Source of the DNA: DAOUAT01 sp964551735
Lineage (GTDB): Bacteria > Chloroflexota > Anaerolineae > CG2-30-64-16
Assembly (NCBI GenBank): GCA_964551735.1
Contig: CAZKEF010000064.1
Location: 1 to 26,994 of the forward strand
Direction: 5' to 3'
Length of the DNA stretch: 26,994 nt
This document shows positions 15,199 to 23,392 of the stretch, piece by piece. Numbering within the stretch: position 1 is the first letter of the stretch; the number at the start of each line of letters is the position of its first letter. The translations under genes and the position numbers were made by a program. The notes beneath the pieces are model-generated. The model saw only the letters and a list, made by a program, of their open reading frames with translations. It was not told where the DNA came from and did no database searches.

Positions 15199-16164
15199 AT
15201 GTCAGCAGACACACAACCCTACCCTGTGGTGTACAAACCGGCGCCAACTTTCTACTTTATCGGCGTGACCACCAAGAAATCCTCCATCATGAAGGTCTTC
15301 CCCCTGTGGATGCAGGTATTGGGCCGGCCCGAGATCGTGATGGAAGGCGTGGACTGCAAGATCCACGACGATCCGGAGGCCTACCGCCGCGCTGTCGCCC
15401 AGATCAAGTACGACCCGAACTCCCTGGGCGCGCTGGTCACGACACACAAGATTGACCTCTACGAAGCGGCCAGGGACATGTTCGAGTACCTGGACCCCTA
15501 CGCCCGGCTCACCGGCGAGATGTCCAGCATCTCGAAACTCGACGGCCGGCTGGAAGGCCACGCCAAGGACCCGATCACCGCAGGCCTCAGCCTGGACGCC
15601 ATCCTCGGCGAGAACTACTTCGGTCGCACCGGCGGCGAGGTCCTGCTCTTCGGCGCAGGCGGCTCGTCGGTGGCGACACTGCTGCACCTGATGGACAAGA
15701 AGCAGCCCGGCGACCGGCCCAAGCGGGTGACGGTCGTCAACCGCAGCCAGCCGCGGCTGGACGCCATGCGAGAGCTGATCTCGGGCCGCGGCACCGATAT
15801 CGAGGTCGTCCTGGTGCAGAGCCAGGATCTGCGGAACAACGACCGCATCATGGAATCCATGCCACCGCACAGCGTCATCATCAACGCCACCGGCATGGGC
15901 AAGGACACGCCAGGCTCGCCCATCACCGACCAGGGCGTCTTCCCGCTGGACGGGGTCGCCTGGGAGTTCAACTACCGCGGCGCGTTGGATTTTCTGCATC
16001 AGGCCCGCGCCCAAGAGACGACGAGGCGCTTGAAGGTTGAAGACGGCTGGGTCTACTTCGTGCATGGCTGGACGCAAGTAGTCGCGCAGGTGCTGCACAT
16101 TGACCTGACCCCGGCGCTGTTCAACCAGCTTGAGGCCGCCGCTGCCAGCGTGCGCGCAGGCTAG
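15199..16164 (+). CDS. Shikimate/quinate-dehydrogenase-like NAD(P) oxidoreductase
   Basis: This 321-residue protein has the AroE layout. A catalytic Lys84 lies in VTTHKID (normally VTxPxK) and a probable catalytic Asp124 in HAKDPIT (normally NTDG). A dinucleotide loop FGAGGSSVA (151-159) and INATGMG follow. It is about 40 residues longer than AroE, and the shikimate-recognition loop near its N-terminus reads TTKKSSIMKVFP. With no other aromatic-pathway genes nearby and sugar enzymes all around, it probably oxidises or reduces a cyclic polyol or sugar acid rather than making chorismate. Quinate or shikimate use remains an alternative. ATG 15199 has AAAGGAAAAGG 5 nt upstream. Confidence 0.8.
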   Translation: MSADTQPYPVVYKPAPTFYFIGVTTKKSSIMKVFPLWMQVLGRPEIVMEGVDCKIHDDPEAYRRAVAQIKYDPNSLGALVTTHKIDLYEAARDMFEYLDPYARLTGEMSSISKLDGRLEGHAKDPITAGLSLDAILGENYFGRTGGEVLLFGAGGSSVATLLHLMDKKQPGDRPKRVTVVNRSQPRLDAMRELISGRGTDIEVVLVQSQDLRNNDRIMESMPPHSVIINATGMGKDTPGSPITDQGVFPLDGVAWEFNYRGALDFLHQARAQETTRRLKVEDGWVYFVHGWTQVVAQVLHIDLTPALFNQLEAAAASVRAG

Positions 16165-16183
16165 ATGCACAGGAGCAGAGAGC

Positions 16184-17509
16184 ATGAAAGCAACGCTCGT
16201 CCCACTGTACTTCCAGTCCGACCAGGACCTCGACTTCGTCAACCAGGTCGCAACGCTGCGGGGTCTGCTGGCCGACGAGGCCGAGATCCTGGCGCCGGTC
16301 GCCTTGGGCGCGCCTCTGCCTGCGGCCGACGCGGTCGTCTTTCCCCAGATCCTGGGTGACGCGTACCGCCGGCTGGCCGAGTTCAAGGCGCTCCGGCTGC
16401 CGATCCTGGTCATCACATCGGAGTTCGGCACCGTCTCCATGTGGGACTGGGAGATCAACCGTTACCTGCGGACCGAGGGGGTCGAGGTGTTCGCGCCGTA
16501 CAACCTTGACCAGGCCCGGCTGCTCTGCCGGACACTGGCGCTGAAGCGGGAGCTGGCCAGTGCGAAGTTCCTGGTGTTCCAGGATAACCCCGGCGAGGGC
16601 TTCCAGCCCAGCATCTTCAAGCGCTTTTACTGGTGGGAGAACGAATGCACACAGCGGATGTTCGACAAGTACGGTGTCACCGTGGAAAAGCGCAGCTTTC
16701 GGGCCCTGGGCCGGGCCGCGCAAGAGATCCCCGACGCGGTTGCGGAAACCGTCTGGGCCGAGTGGCGGGATCGGCTGAACATCGGCGACATCCCGCACCG
16801 CTCTCTGCTCAGTGCGTTGAAGGTGTACGTGGCGGTCAAGCAGGCCCTCGACGCGGACCCCAGCATCAAAGGGGTGGGCATCAACTGTCTGAACGAATCG
16901 CACTTCAGCGATACGACGCCCTGCCTGGCGTGGAACATGCTCTACGAGGAGCGCCGGCTGATCTGGGGCTGCGAGGCCGACACGGTGGCGATGTTGAGCA
17001 AGTACATCCTGAATCGCGCCTTGGGCGTCCCGGTGATGATGACCAACCTCTATCCATTTCTGATGGGGCAGGCCGCGCTGAAGCACGAGCGCATCCCGGA
17101 CTTCCCGCAGGTTGCCGAAGGACCAGCGCACCACATCCTGACCGCGCATTGCGGCTATCTCGGCGTGGTGCCCCAGTCGTTCTCCACCGAGTGGACGCTG
17201 CGCAAGAAGGTGCTGGCGATCGTGGACGATAACGCCACCGCCATTGACGCCCGCATGCCTGAAGGCCCTATCACCCTGGCCAAGATCGAACCGGACTTCC
17301 AGCGGTGGTCCGTGGCCGAAGGCGCCCTGGAATGCTACGCCCAGTTCGCCAACTCCGACTGTCTCAACGGCGCCGTGATCCGCGTCGCCGACGGCCATCG
17401 GCTGATGGCGGAACTGGCTTCACACCACTACATCCTGACCACCGGGCACATCCTGGCCGACCTGCGCACCGTCGCCCGGCTGTTCGGCATGGATGTGGCA
17501 GTGATCTGA
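16184..17509 (+). CDS. L-fucose/L-arabinose-isomerase-family protein
   Basis: This 441-residue protein resembles the fucose/arabinose isomerase fold. The central and C-terminal blocks INCLNES (233-239), WGCEADTVAML (261-271) and PVMMTNLYP are typical of the family. Candidate metal or catalytic residues include Glu238, Glu264, Asp266, His316-His317 and the late HH at 414-415. Family members interconvert free aldoses and ketoses with Mn2+. ATG 16184 follows AGGAGCAGAG; the frame opens upstream at 16130 only by overlapping the previous gene. Such an isomerase could feed the FGGY kinase. The exact sugar is not predictable, and the family also includes many uncharacterised proteins. Confidence 0.8.
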   Translation: MKATLVPLYFQSDQDLDFVNQVATLRGLLADEAEILAPVALGAPLPAADAVVFPQILGDAYRRLAEFKALRLPILVITSEFGTVSMWDWEINRYLRTEGVEVFAPYNLDQARLLCRTLALKRELASAKFLVFQDNPGEGFQPSIFKRFYWWENECTQRMFDKYGVTVEKRSFRALGRAAQEIPDAVAETVWAEWRDRLNIGDIPHRSLLSALKVYVAVKQALDADPSIKGVGINCLNESHFSDTTPCLAWNMLYEERRLIWGCEADTVAMLSKYILNRALGVPVMMTNLYPFLMGQAALKHERIPDFPQVAEGPAHHILTAHCGYLGVVPQSFSTEWTLRKKVLAIVDDNATAIDARMPEGPITLAKIEPDFQRWSVAEGALECYAQFANSDCLNGAVIRVADGHRLMAELASHHYILTTGHILADLRTVARLFGMDVAVI

Positions 17510-17534
17510 TTCACTGAGTACCAAAGGAGGACTC

Positions 17535-19496
17535 ATGGAACAAGCGGAACGCTACGCAAAGCTCTTCCAACCCGGCAAGATCGGTCCCATGACAGTCAAA
17601 AATCGCATCGTGATGCCGCCGTTCGAGAAGGGCTACTGCACCTACGAAGGCATGGTAACCCAGCGCTACCTGGACTACATCGAGGCACGCGCGGCCGGCG
17701 GCCTGGGGCTGTGCTTCGCCGAGGCAACTGCCATTGACCCGCGCGGTAAGGCACGCACCTTTCAACTCGGCGCCTGGGATGATAGCCACATCCCCAGCCT
17801 GCGCCGATTGGCCGACGTGGCGCACAAGTACGATATGAAGGTCGCCACCGAGCTGTATCACGGCGGTCGCGAGACTCAACCGCAGGTCACCGGCGTGCAG
17901 CTCGTCTCCTGCTCCTCGCACCGGCCCTGCCCCGCCATCGGCAGCTACCCGGCGCGGACTCTGACGATCCCGGAGATCAAGGAGATCATCGGGCTGTACG
18001 CCGACAGCGCCCGCCGCACGCAGGAGGCGGGCTTCGACATGGTGGAGGTGCACGGCGCGCACGGCTACCTGGTGGGCCAGTTCCTCTCCCCCTTCACCAA
18101 CGACCGCACCGACGAGTACGGCGGCAGCTTCGAGAACCGGATGCGTTTCCCGTTGGAGGTGGTGGCCGCGGTGCGCAAAGCGGTGGGCAACGATTACCCC
18201 GTCGCCTACCGCATGAGCGGCTCCGAATTCGTCGAGGGCGGCCTGACGTTGGAGGACATGAAGCTGGTGGCAAAGCGGCTGGAGGATGCAGGCATTGACC
18301 TGATTGACGTCTCCGGCGCCATCCTGGAGTCGGGGTACATCATCGCCGCGCCGATGGGCTTCGGTGAAGGGTATTTCGTCCACCTCGGGGCCGGGATCAA
18401 ACAGGCGGTCAGCATCCCTGTCGTGATCGCAAACCGGCTGGAAAGCCCGGAGTTGGCTGAGCAGGTGCTGGCCCGCGGCGAAGCCGACTACGTCGCCCTG
18501 GGCCGCGGCCTGCACTGCGACCCGGCGTGGCCCCGCAAGCTGCAAGAAGGCCGCCGGGGCGAGGTGCGCCTGTGCATCGCATGCAACGTGTGCTCGGATC
18601 AGATGCTGTCGCAGAACCCAGCGCTGTGCGCCATCAACCCCGAAACCGGCCTGGAGCGCGAGAACGCCATTAAACCGGCCGCGCAGTCCAAGAACGTGGT
18701 GGTGATCGGCGCTGGGCCGGCCGGGATGGAGGCCGCGCGTGTGCTCCGGCTGCGCGGACACCAGGTTACCTTGTTGGAACGCCAGCCCGTCGCGGGCGGC
18801 CTGCTGCGGTACGCGGCCATGGCCCCGCGCATGGCGGAGCTTACGCGCGTGACCGATTTCCTCTGGCACGAAGTGAACCGCCTGGGCGTCGAGGTGCGGC
18901 TGAACACGGAAGCCACGCCGGCGCTGATGGCGGAGCTGGGCCCCGATGCCATCGTCGTTGCCACAGGGGCCAAGGAAATGACGCCGCCGAGCGTGGTGGG
19001 CATCCGCAGCCCGAACGTCGTCCCGGCGCTGGCCGTGCTGGACGGCGCGGTGACGGCCGGCAAGCGGGTGGTCGTCATGGGCAGCAAGCTGACGGGGTGC
19101 AAGGTAGCCGAAAAGCTGGCGGCTGCCGGTCACACGGTCATCGTGGCGGAGCTGGAAAAGACCTTCCTGACCGAGCGCTGGCTCACCGCGTCGCTGCGGC
19201 ACGAATATCTCAAGACGCTGGAAAATCATCCCAATGTCGAGCTCCGCGCCGACACGACCGTCGAAGAGATCGCTGGCTCGACGGTCATCCTGCAGCGGGA
19301 TGGCATCCAGGAGACGCTGTCCGACATTGACACCGTGGTGTTGGCTGTGGGGTATGACTACGCGGGAACCCTGGCGGCTGACCTCATCGCGGCCAACGCA
19401 GCGGCCGAGGTCTACGAAGTCGGTGATGGGGCGTTCCCGGCCGGTTCGTTACTCGAAGTCATGCACAGCGCGGCCCGTGTGGCACGCATGATCTGA
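17535..19496 (+). CDS. Old-yellow-enzyme/2,4-dienoyl-CoA-reductase-like FMN, 4Fe-4S, FAD oxidoreductase
   Basis: This 653-residue protein has an N-terminal FMN TIM barrel (about 1-340) with VHGAHGYLVGQFLSPFTN (172-189) and DEYGGSFENRMRF (193-205). A cysteine cluster CIACNVC (347-353) with Cys365 probably holds a 4Fe-4S centre. A FAD/NAD(P)-binding half starts at VIGAGPAG (390-397). The family reduces activated C=C bonds or demethylates amines. The cysteine spacing C-x2-C-x2-C-x11-C is one residue shorter than the C-x2-C-x3-C of classical dienoyl-CoA reductase. The second nucleotide loop reads GSKLTG instead of GGGxxG. ATG 17535 follows AAAGGAGG. It is an unusual member of a sugar operon. Confidence 0.9.
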   Translation: MEQAERYAKLFQPGKIGPMTVKNRIVMPPFEKGYCTYEGMVTQRYLDYIEARAAGGLGLCFAEATAIDPRGKARTFQLGAWDDSHIPSLRRLADVAHKYDMKVATELYHGGRETQPQVTGVQLVSCSSHRPCPAIGSYPARTLTIPEIKEIIGLYADSARRTQEAGFDMVEVHGAHGYLVGQFLSPFTNDRTDEYGGSFENRMRFPLEVVAAVRKAVGNDYPVAYRMSGSEFVEGGLTLEDMKLVAKRLEDAGIDLIDVSGAILESGYIIAAPMGFGEGYFVHLGAGIKQAVSIPVVIANRLESPELAEQVLARGEADYVALGRGLHCDPAWPRKLQEGRRGEVRLCIACNVCSDQMLSQNPALCAINPETGLERENAIKPAAQSKNVVVIGAGPAGMEAARVLRLRGHQVTLLERQPVAGGLLRYAAMAPRMAELTRVTDFLWHEVNRLGVEVRLNTEATPALMAELGPDAIVVATGAKEMTPPSVVGIRSPNVVPALAVLDGAVTAGKRVVVMGSKLTGCKVAEKLAAAGHTVIVAELEKTFLTERWLTASLRHEYLKTLENHPNVELRADTTVEEIAGSTVILQRDGIQETLSDIDTVVLAVGYDYAGTLAADLIAANAAAEVYEVGDGAFPAGSLLEVMHSAARVARMI

Positions 19497-19502
19497 GGAA
19501 GC

Positions 19503-19521
19503 GCCGGCCGGTGCTGCCGGC
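19503..19521 (+). promoter_or_regulatory. Small GC hairpin before importer 2
   Basis: GCCGGC (19503-19508) and GCCGGC (19516-19521) can form a 6-bp stem with a seven-base loop in the 37-bp gap between the OYE-like reductase and the permease. There is no T-run. It may only slow exonucleases; the support is modest. Confidence 0.3.
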
Positions 19522-19533
19522 AACGGAGGGGCT

Positions 19534-20511
19534 ATGAAAGCGCTGGGTAAACAAGACAATGCGGCCCTGTCCTGGGTCAAGCTCGTGTTCAACAACGACA
19601 ACCTGGCTCGCTATGGGATTTACGTCGCGCTGTTTGTGCTGCTGATCGTCGCCTCGGTTGCGTCGCCGGCCTTCCTGCGTCCGGCGAACCTGCTCAACCT
19701 GGTGCGCCAGGCCTCGGCCCTGGGCATCATGGCGATCGGGCAGACCTTCGTCGTGTTGACGGGTGGCATTGATCTGTCAGTGGCCTCGCTTGCTGCGACG
19801 ACCAACGTCGTGGCCGCGACGATGATGAACGGTCAAGATCGGATGGTGCTGCCGGCCGTGCTGGTGTCGTTCGCTATCGCCGGTCTGGTGGGGCTGATCA
19901 ATGGTCTGATGGTCACCCGGCGCAAGGTTCCGCCTTTCATCATGACGTTGGGCATGATGATCTTGCTGCAAGGCGCACGCTTTGTCTACAGCGGCGGCGT
20001 CCCCCGCGGTTCGATCCCAGACGGCTTGCGCTTCATCGGGATCGGCAACGTGGGGCCCATCCCCGTGCCGGTGATCGCGTTAGTGCTGCTGGCGGTGGCC
20101 GGCGCAGTGGTGTTGAACTACACGACCTTCGGCCGCAAGATCTACGCAGTCGGTGGCAACAAGGAGGCTACACGTCTATCGGGGATCGGGGTCAACGCCA
20201 TCGTCATCGCGGCCTACATGATCTGTTCAGCGCTGGCGGTGGTCGCGGGACTGGTGCTCACCGGCTACATCGGGATGACCGATATCTGGGTAGCCAAAGG
20301 CTACGATGTGGATTCTGTGGCGGCGGTCGTAGTCGGCGGCACAGCCCTGGAGGGCGGCCGCGGCGGCGTCGGCGGGACGATCGCGGGGGTGCTGATCATG
20401 GCTGTCCTGTTCAACCTCGTGAACCTCCTCAACCTGAACGTGGAGTCCCAACTCCTTGTCAAGGGTGCGGTTATCATCCTGGCCGTTGCGTTGTACGCCA
20501 GGCGGCGGTGA
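19534..20511 (+). CDS. ABC sugar transporter permease 2a (RbsC/BPD_transp_2 family)
   Basis: This 325-residue polytopic membrane protein contains VLTGGIDLSVASLA, KVPPFIMTLGMM, FGRKIYAVGGNKEATRLSG and SVAAVVVGGTALEGGRGG. It is most like permease 1a (3374), sharing the LTGGIDLSVAS form of the motif and the phrase VYSGGVPRGSIPD/LYSGGTPKGSIPD. This indicates that the two transporter modules are duplicates. ATG 19534 follows GGAGGGG. It opens importer 2. Confidence 0.92.
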   Translation: MKALGKQDNAALSWVKLVFNNDNLARYGIYVALFVLLIVASVASPAFLRPANLLNLVRQASALGIMAIGQTFVVLTGGIDLSVASLAATTNVVAATMMNGQDRMVLPAVLVSFAIAGLVGLINGLMVTRRKVPPFIMTLGMMILLQGARFVYSGGVPRGSIPDGLRFIGIGNVGPIPVPVIALVLLAVAGAVVLNYTTFGRKIYAVGGNKEATRLSGIGVNAIVIAAYMICSALAVVAGLVLTGYIGMTDIWVAKGYDVDSVAAVVVGGTALEGGRGGVGGTIAGVLIMAVLFNLVNLLNLNVESQLLVKGAVIILAVALYARRR

Positions 20512-20527
20512 AATGAGCTGGCGCATC

Positions 20528-20536
20528 GAAAGGAGG
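20528..20536 (+). promoter_or_regulatory. Orphan Shine-Dalgarno before binding protein 2
   Basis: GAAAGGAGG (20528-20536) is an almost perfect ribosome site, yet no ATG follows at normal distance. A CTG at 20549 opens a 14-codon frame ending at TAA near 20593. A similar GAAAGGAG sits at 4391, at the same position in importer 1, so a conserved leader arrangement is possible. Confidence 0.25.
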
Positions 20537-20619
20537 TGGCCGACCGATCTGTTAGCAATTTGTAGAAGACCTGTGAAAACCAATCCGGCATAACAACTCA
20601 CTATATGGAGGAAATGACC

Positions 20620-21774
20620 ATGCTTCGCTTCAACAAGACCCTATGTGTCATCGGCGTCCTGGTGCTGTTGGCCGCCAGCCTCAGCGCCTGCGCCTCGCAG
20701 GCCACCCCGGCGCCCGCGCCCACGGTCGCGCCAGCGGCGGCCGCCCAGCCAACCGCAGCCCCAGCGGCCGCGGTGCCCGCAACGAGCGCTAACTGCCCCG
20801 ATCTCCCGTTCACCAGCATCGGCGATACGGTGGACACCGCCAAGTTCAAGAAAGCCGGACCATGGACGATCGGCTTCAGCAACACAGGCCTGGGCGATTC
20901 CTGGCTGGTGTTTATGGTGCAACATCTGAAGTGGCGCGCGTCCTGCTACCCGGACCTGATCAAAGAACTGTTGGTCACTGATGCGGAGAGCAAACCGGAG
21001 AAGCAGTTGGCCGATGTCGAGTCGCTGCTGGCGAAGGGCATTGATCTGCTGATCATCAATCCTGCCACCGAGGCGGCGCTGACCCCGGCCGTGGAAAAGG
21101 CCATGGAGAAGGGCGTGCCGGTCGTCGTGGTCGTGCGCGGGGTCAGCACCGACGAGTACGTGACCTATATAGAGTCGAAGAGCGTTGAGCTCGGCAAACA
21201 ACAGGCCGAATGGCTCGCCAAGACGCTCAACAACAAGGGCAAGATCGTCATGATGAGCGGCATCGCGGGTGCCAGCTCCGCGGAAGAACGCCTGCAAGGG
21301 GCCCGGGATTACTTCAAGACCACCCCGGAGATCGAGATCCTGGCGCACGCCTATGCCGAGTGGTCCCCCGTCAAGGGCAAGCAGATCATGGAGAACTGGC
21401 TCCAGGCCTACCCCCAGATTGATGGCATCTGGTGCGACAGCGGCTTGCAGTGCTCCGGCGCGGCTGAGGCGGTTATGGCGGCAGGCAAATCCGTGCCGCC
21501 GCTGATCATGGAAGACTACAATATGGCCCTGAAGCTGTGGAAGAACAAGGGCCTGAACGCGGTCGCCTACAGCTATCCCACCTGGATGTCTGCAGTGGCG
21601 GTAGACATGGGCGTCAAGATCTTACAGGGCCAGCCGGTGCCGCACAAGATTGACGTGCCGCGCACTGAGATCAACAACCAAAACCTGGACAAGTTCGTGC
21701 GGCTGGACAAGCCGGATGACTTCTGGGCCGACAACAAGCTGCCGGAGGAATGGCTGCCGGGCGGCGCAAAATAA
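20620..21774 (+). CDS. Sugar-binding lipoprotein of ABC importer 2
   Basis: This 384-residue lipoprotein has a signal sequence with lipobox LSAC (Cys24), an Ala/Pro-rich linker to about residue 55, and a type 1 periplasmic-binding domain (TIGFSNTGLGDSW, DLLIINPATEAALTP, KGVPVVVVVRG). The phrases YPQID, SGAAEA and EWSP/GWSPV.GK are shared with binding protein 1, showing common descent. ATG 20620 is chosen among three close in-frame ATGs (20605, 20614, 20620) because GGAGGA (20607-20612) is 7 nt upstream. Sequence divergence in the pocket half suggests a related but not identical ligand. Confidence 0.92.
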   Translation: MLRFNKTLCVIGVLVLLAASLSACASQATPAPAPTVAPAAAAQPTAAPAAAVPATSANCPDLPFTSIGDTVDTAKFKKAGPWTIGFSNTGLGDSWLVFMVQHLKWRASCYPDLIKELLVTDAESKPEKQLADVESLLAKGIDLLIINPATEAALTPAVEKAMEKGVPVVVVVRGVSTDEYVTYIESKSVELGKQQAEWLAKTLNNKGKIVMMSGIAGASSAEERLQGARDYFKTTPEIEILAHAYAEWSPVKGKQIMENWLQAYPQIDGIWCDSGLQCSGAAEAVMAAGKSVPPLIMEDYNMALKLWKNKGLNAVAYSYPTWMSAVAVDMGVKILQGQPVPHKIDVPRTEINNQNLDKFVRLDKPDDFWADNKLPEEWLPGGAK

Positions 21775-21793
21775 CGCTTGTCAGGTGACTGAG

Positions 21794-21822
21794 TTCGGGA
21801 GCCAGGCCGCCTGGCTCCCGAA
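21794..21822 (+). promoter_or_regulatory. Stem-loop between binding protein 2 and ATPase 2
   Basis: TTCGGGAGCCAGG (21794-21806) and CCTGGCTCCCGAA (21810-21822) form a perfect 13-bp stem with a three-base loop. It has no following T-run. It occupies the same junction as the hairpin at 5660-5709 in importer 1 but has an unrelated sequence. A role in keeping the upstream binding-protein mRNA more abundant is likely. Confidence 0.7.
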
Positions 21823-21847
21823 CCGTACCAATCGCGAGGGGGCGAGC

Positions 21848-23392
21848 ATGAACGACACGATACTGGCTATGAACGGGATCTCCAAACGCTTCTACGGGGT
21901 GCAGGCGCTGAACAACGTCACCTTCGAGTGCCGAAAGGGCGAAGTCCATGCCCTGGTGGGCGAAAACGGCGCGGGGAAATCGACCTTAATGAAGGTCCTG
22001 GCCGGCGCGCACCAGCCTGACATCGGCGAGATTTCGCTGCGTGGTCAGACCACCCGCATCACCGATCCGCAGCACGCGCAGCGACTGGGCATCAGCATCA
22101 TCTACCAGGAGTTCAACCTCATCCCCGATCTGACCGTGATGGAGAATGTCTTCCTGGGGCGAGAACCGCGCAGCCGTGCCGGCGTGATCGGGACGGCAGA
22201 GATGCGGCGCCGGGCGACTGAGCTGTTCACCAAGTTGAACGTCAGGCTCGACCTGGACAGCCCTGTCCGTCGCCTCACCGTCGCCCAACAACAGATGGTG
22301 GAGATTGCAAAGGCGCTTTCGCTCAACGCCGACGTCATCGTGATGGACGAGCCGACTGCGCCGCTGACAAGCGCGGAGGTTGAGCATCTGTTCAAGATCA
22401 TCCACGATCTGCGCGTAGAAGGCGTGACCATCATCTTCATTTCGCATCATCTGGACGAGATATTCGCCCTGGCTGATCGCATCACTGTCCTGAAAGATGG
22501 CCAGGTTGTTGGGACAGTGGCCCCCGATGCTATTGACAAAGCCGGGTTGGTCAGGATGATGGTTGGCCGGACGCTGGAGGAGGTGGAGGCGCCTGATCAC
22601 ATCCCATCCAGTGAAGTGATCCTGCGCGTGGCTGGGCTGGAGCGGAAGGGGGTGCTCCAGGGCATCAGCTTTTCCCTTGGCCGCGGTGAGATCCTGGGCA
22701 TTGCCGGGCTGGTTGGTTCGGGCAGAACAGAGGTGGCGCGCGCCATCTTCGGCGCCGACGCGCGCGATGCGGGCGACATCTACCTGCATAACAGCAGGGT
22801 GCGCATGGCCAACCCCGGCGAGGCCGTGCGGCACGGGATCGGTTTCGTGACCGAGGACCGCAAGGCCGAGGGTCTGGTGCTCGGGCTATCTATCAAGCAC
22901 AACATCAGCCTGCCGAACTTGAAACGCCTGCAACGTCTGGGTTTCATGGAGCGGCGGCGCGAGCGTCAGGTAACGGGCGGCGTTTCAAAGGGCCTGGGGG
23001 TGAAGTCGGCGGGGCTGGACCAGCACGTACGCTACCTGAGCGGAGGCAACCAGCAGAAGGTGATCTTGGGCAAATGGCTGCTGGCCGACCCATCGGTCAT
23101 TATCTTCGACGAACCGACGCGCGGCATTGACGTGGGCGCGAAGGCCGAGATCTACCGCTTGATGCATCAGGCGGCGGCGCGCGGCACCGGCATCCTGATG
23201 ATCTCATCTGAGTTGCCGGAGATCCTGCGGATGAGTGACCGCATCCTGGTAATGCGGGAAGGCAGCATTGTCGGTGAGTTGGCGCGCGCCGAGGCCAGTG
23301 AGGAGCGCATCATGATGCTGGCCACTGGCCTGACGATGGAACAAGCCATGCAGGTGGCGGTAGACAACGCACCCGAAGGAGGGACGCTATGA
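21848..23392 (+). CDS. ABC sugar importer ATPase 2, double nucleotide-binding domain
   Basis: This 514-residue RbsA-type ATPase has Walker A GENGAGKST (38-46), signature LTVAQQQ and Walker B VIVMDEPTAPL in domain 1. Domain 2 has GLVGSGRTE, LSGGNQQKVILGKWLL and VIIFDEPTRGIDVG. ATG 21848 follows GAGGGGG; the frame opens upstream inside the lipoprotein gene and is not used. It overlaps the next permease start by four bases (ATGA), indicating coupled translation. It is paralogous to the ATPase at 5762. Confidence 0.94.
   Translation: MNDTILAMNGISKRFYGVQALNNVTFECRKGEVHALVGENGAGKSTLMKVLAGAHQPDIGEISLRGQTTRITDPQHAQRLGISIIYQEFNLIPDLTVMENVFLGREPRSRAGVIGTAEMRRRATELFTKLNVRLDLDSPVRRLTVAQQQMVEIAKALSLNADVIVMDEPTAPLTSAEVEHLFKIIHDLRVEGVTIIFISHHLDEIFALADRITVLKDGQVVGTVAPDAIDKAGLVRMMVGRTLEEVEAPDHIPSSEVILRVAGLERKGVLQGISFSLGRGEILGIAGLVGSGRTEVARAIFGADARDAGDIYLHNSRVRMANPGEAVRHGIGFVTEDRKAEGLVLGLSIKHNISLPNLKRLQRLGFMERRRERQVTGGVSKGLGVKSAGLDQHVRYLSGGNQQKVILGKWLLADPSVIIFDEPTRGIDVGAKAEIYRLMHQAAARGTGILMISSELPEILRMSDRILVMREGSIVGELARAEASEERIMMLATGLTMEQAMQVAVDNAPEGGTL

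Noticed and set aside
17511..19229. Minus-strand open frame of 572 codons opposite the OYE-like gene
   Set aside because: It is the antisense shadow of a clear FMN/4Fe-4S enzyme, and its composition is not protein-like.
21794..21822. Rho-independent terminator inside importer 2
   Set aside because: The stem is perfect but is followed by ccgtacc, with no T-run, and downstream genes are tightly coupled.
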